64,000 nt of DNA from Bugula neritina. Taxonomy: Eukaryota > Bryozoa > Gymnolaemata > Cheilostomatida > Bugulidae. The position numbers and the translations under genes are program-made. The DNA lies in contig OZ037769.1 in assembly GCA_964035545.1 (NCBI GenBank), positions 4,998,429-5,062,428 of the forward strand. The letters run 5' to 3'. Shown here piece by piece: positions 60,897-64,000 of the stretch. The notes beneath the pieces were generated by a model. It saw nothing but the letters and a program-made list of their open reading frames with translations. It had not been told where the DNA came from and ran no database searches. Numbering within the stretch: the first letter of the stretch is position 1; each line of letters begins with the position of its first letter.

Positions 60897-63800
60897 ATGC
60901 AGCTATCCGCTTACATTTTCATTTTGGTTGCTGCTAAGCAGGTATTTATATAATTACTCCTATTCATATAATGTAAAGTGTTTTTTATGTTTATCCTTTA
61001 TTCAAAAGATTGACTTGCATGCATATATTCTTGAAAAATTCACTTCTTTTGTGCATGCAGTTATTTTATAAAAATTAAAACAAAAATTACATAGAAATAG
61101 TTAGAATGACAATATATTTATTTTCTGGTAATTCATTTGCCAACCCTGGATATTTTATGTAAGCAAGCTTTCGCATAGAAGGCTGATAATGTGAACAAGT
61201 AATCTGTATTAACACGTCTCTTACTCTGATTGCACGGCTAGCATGGTTCTTCACCTATCTCTGCTCTGTCCTGTTAGCGTAGCGGGTGGCTGCCGTAGGC
61301 CTAGCTTAATTAAACTTCTCTATCTAATCCCGTCTTGGGCTTTTTTTAGACTAGCATGCGTAATCTAGTGTAAATCGAAAGTCTAGTCAAATTGGAATAT
61401 TAGATGGCACCAATCTTGAAAATGTGCATGTATAATAAGGATAACGTTGTTTGAAAGATTTATGCTTTTGTTTTTGAAAATTTTATTGCCTTAATGTATG
61501 TATATTCAAAAATACAACTGAAAGCTTTTGACGTTATACCAACTCAAATTCTAAGGAAATTTTATCCAAAGCCTTTTCCCCTCAAACATGTTAAAGCAAA
61601 AAGATTAATTTTTTTTTAAAGTATCTCATTTGTGGATTATTTTGCACTAATCTGTTTATAGTAAAATTAAATTGCATATTATCATAATGTGTACACTTCA
61701 GCTAAACTTTTGTCAAAACTAACAATGGTTAATAAGAGTTATTTTGGCCAACTATACTACATACTGCTTGTATACTGCAGGTATCAGAAACATTAGTCTC
61801 TGCAGACAGCAACCCTCCGCAAAGCAGTCATCACACAACATGGCCGCCATCTAATCTTCTGCAGACTCAACCATCTGGAAATACTCAAGCAGTGAGACTT
61901 TCTCAAACTTCTTATTTTAGAAGTCCTAACCACCATAGCATACCATCATCCCCCAGTTATAATCAACATCAGCCTTCATTTTTTCTGACTCCGACCCCAG
62001 CACTACACAGAGTTCCATCTTCTGTACCATGCACCACCACACCATCATCTGCACCATATAAAGCTTCAGTACTACCCCTAGGCCCTTCTCCTGTACCACA
62101 TAGTGCTCCTTTTCCTGTACCTTACAGAGCTCCTGTACCATATACAGCCCCTTCTCCTGTACCTTACAGAGCCCCCTCTCCTGTACCTTACAGAGCCCCC
62201 TCTCCTGTACCTTACAGAGCTCCTGTACCATATACAGCCCCTTCTCCTGTACCTTACAGAGCCCCCTATCCTGTACCTTACAGAGCTCCTGTACCATATA
62301 CAGCCCCTTCTTCTGTACCTTACAGAGCCCCCTCTCCTGTACCTTACAGAGCTCCTGTACCATATACAGCCCCTTCTCCTGTACCTTACAGAGCCCCCTA
62401 TCCTGTACCTTACAGAGCTCCTGTACCATATACAGCCCCTTCTCCTGTACCTTACAGAGCCCCCTCTCCTGTACCTTACAGAGCTCCTGTACCATATACA
62501 GCCCCTTCTCCTGTACCTTACAGAGCTCCTGTACCATATACAGCCCCTTCTCCTGTACCTTACAGAGCTCCTGTACCAAATATAGCTCCAACCTCTCTAC
62601 CATATGATACAACTACACAATACAGGCCACATATAGCTTCACAAGCTCCACTTCACAAAGCTTCACAAGCCTTACCATCGATTAGCACCTCAAAGCATAT
62701 ACAAAGCAGATCCTCACTTTTATCTCACATGCAACCGCAACATCCACCACACAGGCAACAAATATATGCTCACAATGTACAAAATAGAAGCTCTGTATCA
62801 CAAAGTTTGAAAGCCTCTCAAGAAGTATCACCTTACAGAGCCCCTTCTCCTGTACCACACACAGCTTCTTCTCCTGTACCACACAGAGCTCCTGTACCAT
62901 ATACAGCGCCTTCTCCTGTACCTTACAGAGCCCCCTCTCCTGTACCTTACAGAGCTCCTGTACCATATACAGCCCCTTCTCCTGTACCTTACAGAGCTCC
63001 TTCTCCTGTACCTTACAGAGCCTCCTCTCCTGTACCTTACAGAGCTCCTGTACCATATACAGCCCCCTCTCCTGTACCTTACAAAGCTCCTTCTCCTGTA
63101 CCATACAGAGCCCCTTCTCCAGCACCTTACAGAGCTTCTGTACCATACAGAGCTCCTGCACCATATACAGCTCCTTCTTCTGTACCATATATAGCACCAA
63201 CTTTTCTACCATATGATACAACTACACAATACAGGCCACATTTAACTTCACAAGCTCCACTTCACAAAGTTCCGCAAGCCTTACCATCGAGTAGCACCTC
63301 AACGCATATACAAAGCAGATCTTCACTTTTATCTCACATGCAACCGCAACATCCACCACACAGGCAACAAATATATGCTCACAATGTACAAAATAGAAGC
63401 TCTGTATCACAAAGTTTGAAAGCCTCTCAAGAAGTATCACCTTACAGAGCCCCTTCTCCTGTACCACACACAGCCTCTTCTCCTGTACCACACAAAACCC
63501 CATCTCCTGTACCTTACAAAGCTCCTTCTCCTATACCTTACAGAGCTCCTTCTGCGGTACCATACAGAGCCCCTTCTCCTGTACCTTACAGAGCCCCCTC
63601 TCCTGTACCTTACAGAGCTCCTGTACCATATACAGCCCCTTCTCCAGTACCATATACAGCCCCTTCTCCAGTACCATATACAGCCCCTTCTCCTGTACCA
63701 TACAGAGCCCCTTCTCCTGTACTACACACAGCCACTTCTCCAGTACCACACACAACCACTTTTCCTGTACCATACAGAACCCCATCTCCTGTACCTTACA

Positions 63801-64000
63801 GGGCCCCCTCTCCTGTACCTTACAATGCTCCTTCTCCTGTACCATACAGAGCCCCTTCTCCAGCACCTTACAGAGCTTCTGTACCATACAGAGCTCCTGT
63901 ACCATATATAGCACCAACTTCTCTACCATATGATACAACTACACAATACAGGCCACATTTAACTTCACAAGCTCCACATCACAAAGTTCCGCAAGCCTTA
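60897..64000 (+). CDS. secreted Pro/Tyr/Ala-rich tandem-repeat protein (candidate structural or adhesive protein), partial
   Basis: Exon 1 (60897-60941) encodes MQLSAYIFILVAAKQ, a signal peptide, with donor CAG|GTATTT. Exon 2 starts after a TACTGCAG acceptor at 61781 and stays open for 740 codons to the window edge. Phase is 0 at the junction. After about 105 unique Ser/Pro/His/Gln-rich residues the protein is built from two blocks, APVPYT (6) and APSPVPYR (8), mostly alternating as a 14-residue (42-base) unit. Roughly 80-residue spacers (starting near 62581, 63190 and 63907; words LPYDTTTQYRPH, LLSHMQPQHPPHRQQIYAHN) divide the array into super-repeats. Only one Cys (about residue 99) is visible. 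Regular Pro with Tyr and Arg/Lys is typical of extracellular scaffold, cuticle, byssus or cement proteins, but no known family is recognised. The C-terminus lies beyond the window. The start exon is inferred. Confidence 0.75.
62101..64000 (+). repeat. coding minisatellite (18- and 24-base units) with higher-order super-repeats
   Basis: Blocks TCTCCTGTACCTTACAGAGC (24-base type) and GCTCCTGTACCATATACA (18-base type) repeat from about 62101. The shared spacer word CATATGATACAACTACACAA recurs at 62601, 63210 and 63927, giving super-repeat lengths of 609 and 717 bases. The spacer copies are nearly identical, so the duplications are recent. All unit lengths are multiples of three. The long minus-strand open frames here are mirror frames of the repeat. 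Confidence 0.95.

Noticed and set aside
61926-63938. Minus-strand open frames rich in LCKVQE/LYMVQE in the repeat region
   Set aside because: The repeat unit lacks stops on both strands. The plus frame has the signal-peptide exon, a splice acceptor and the longest continuous frame, so the minus frames are mirrors.

Overview
This is an animal nuclear genome window. It is AT-rich, with many small exons, GT-AG introns, LTR and tRNA-derived retroelements, very long microsatellites, and animal genes (cubilin, DRC11/IQCA1, BCAP31, mitochondrial ribosomal protein MRPS18B, LITAF, a CAP/ShK secreted protein). The gene set, a motile-cilium gene and the secreted repeat proteins suit a marine invertebrate, possibly a lophotrochozoan such as a mollusc. 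That placement is inference; the sequence has no decisive taxonomic marker. Exon models were built by hand from reading frame, splice sites and phase continuity.

Layout. (1) 1-14753, minus strand: the 5' part of a cubilin-like receptor gene. It encodes a signal peptide, a furin site, a coiled-coil region and EGF modules, and runs off the left edge before any CUB domain. (2) 14754-18653: intergenic, with degenerate tRNA-derived units. (3) 18654-27801, minus: a complete 20-exon DRC11/IQCA1 gene for the ciliary nexin-dynein regulatory complex. (4) 28409-35356, plus: a complete BCAP31-like ER membrane protein gene. Its first intron carries an intact, apparently very recent Ty3/gypsy retrotransposon (28983-33483; identical LTRs; CATGC target duplication). 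DRC11 and BCAP31 are divergent and share about 0.6 kb of upstream DNA. (5) 37112-40797, minus: MRPS18B (mS40). (6) 41229-41981: a giant (AC)n/(AT)n microsatellite. (7) 42455-45759, plus: a LITAF-domain gene with Pro-rich PPxY repeats. A palindromic MITE sits exactly at its first splice donor and a second foldback element lies in its second intron. (8) 49172-49566: an LTR-like fragment. (9) 50579-55609, plus: a secreted CAP (SCP/TAPS) protein with EGF-like, ShK-like and Thr-rich mucin-like segments. (10) 60897 to the right edge, plus: a two-exon (so far) gene for a secreted Pro/Tyr/Ala-rich repeat protein, open for 740 codons in exon 2. It resembles extracellular structural or adhesive proteins and is the most novel item here.

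The genes are a normal eukaryotic neighbourhood with unrelated jobs: endocytosis, cilia, ER quality control, mitochondrial translation, endolysosomal trafficking and secretion. No operon logic is expected. At least six copies of one tRNA-derived SINE family, several foldback elements, and minisatellites placed at exon edges are the main accessory structure.
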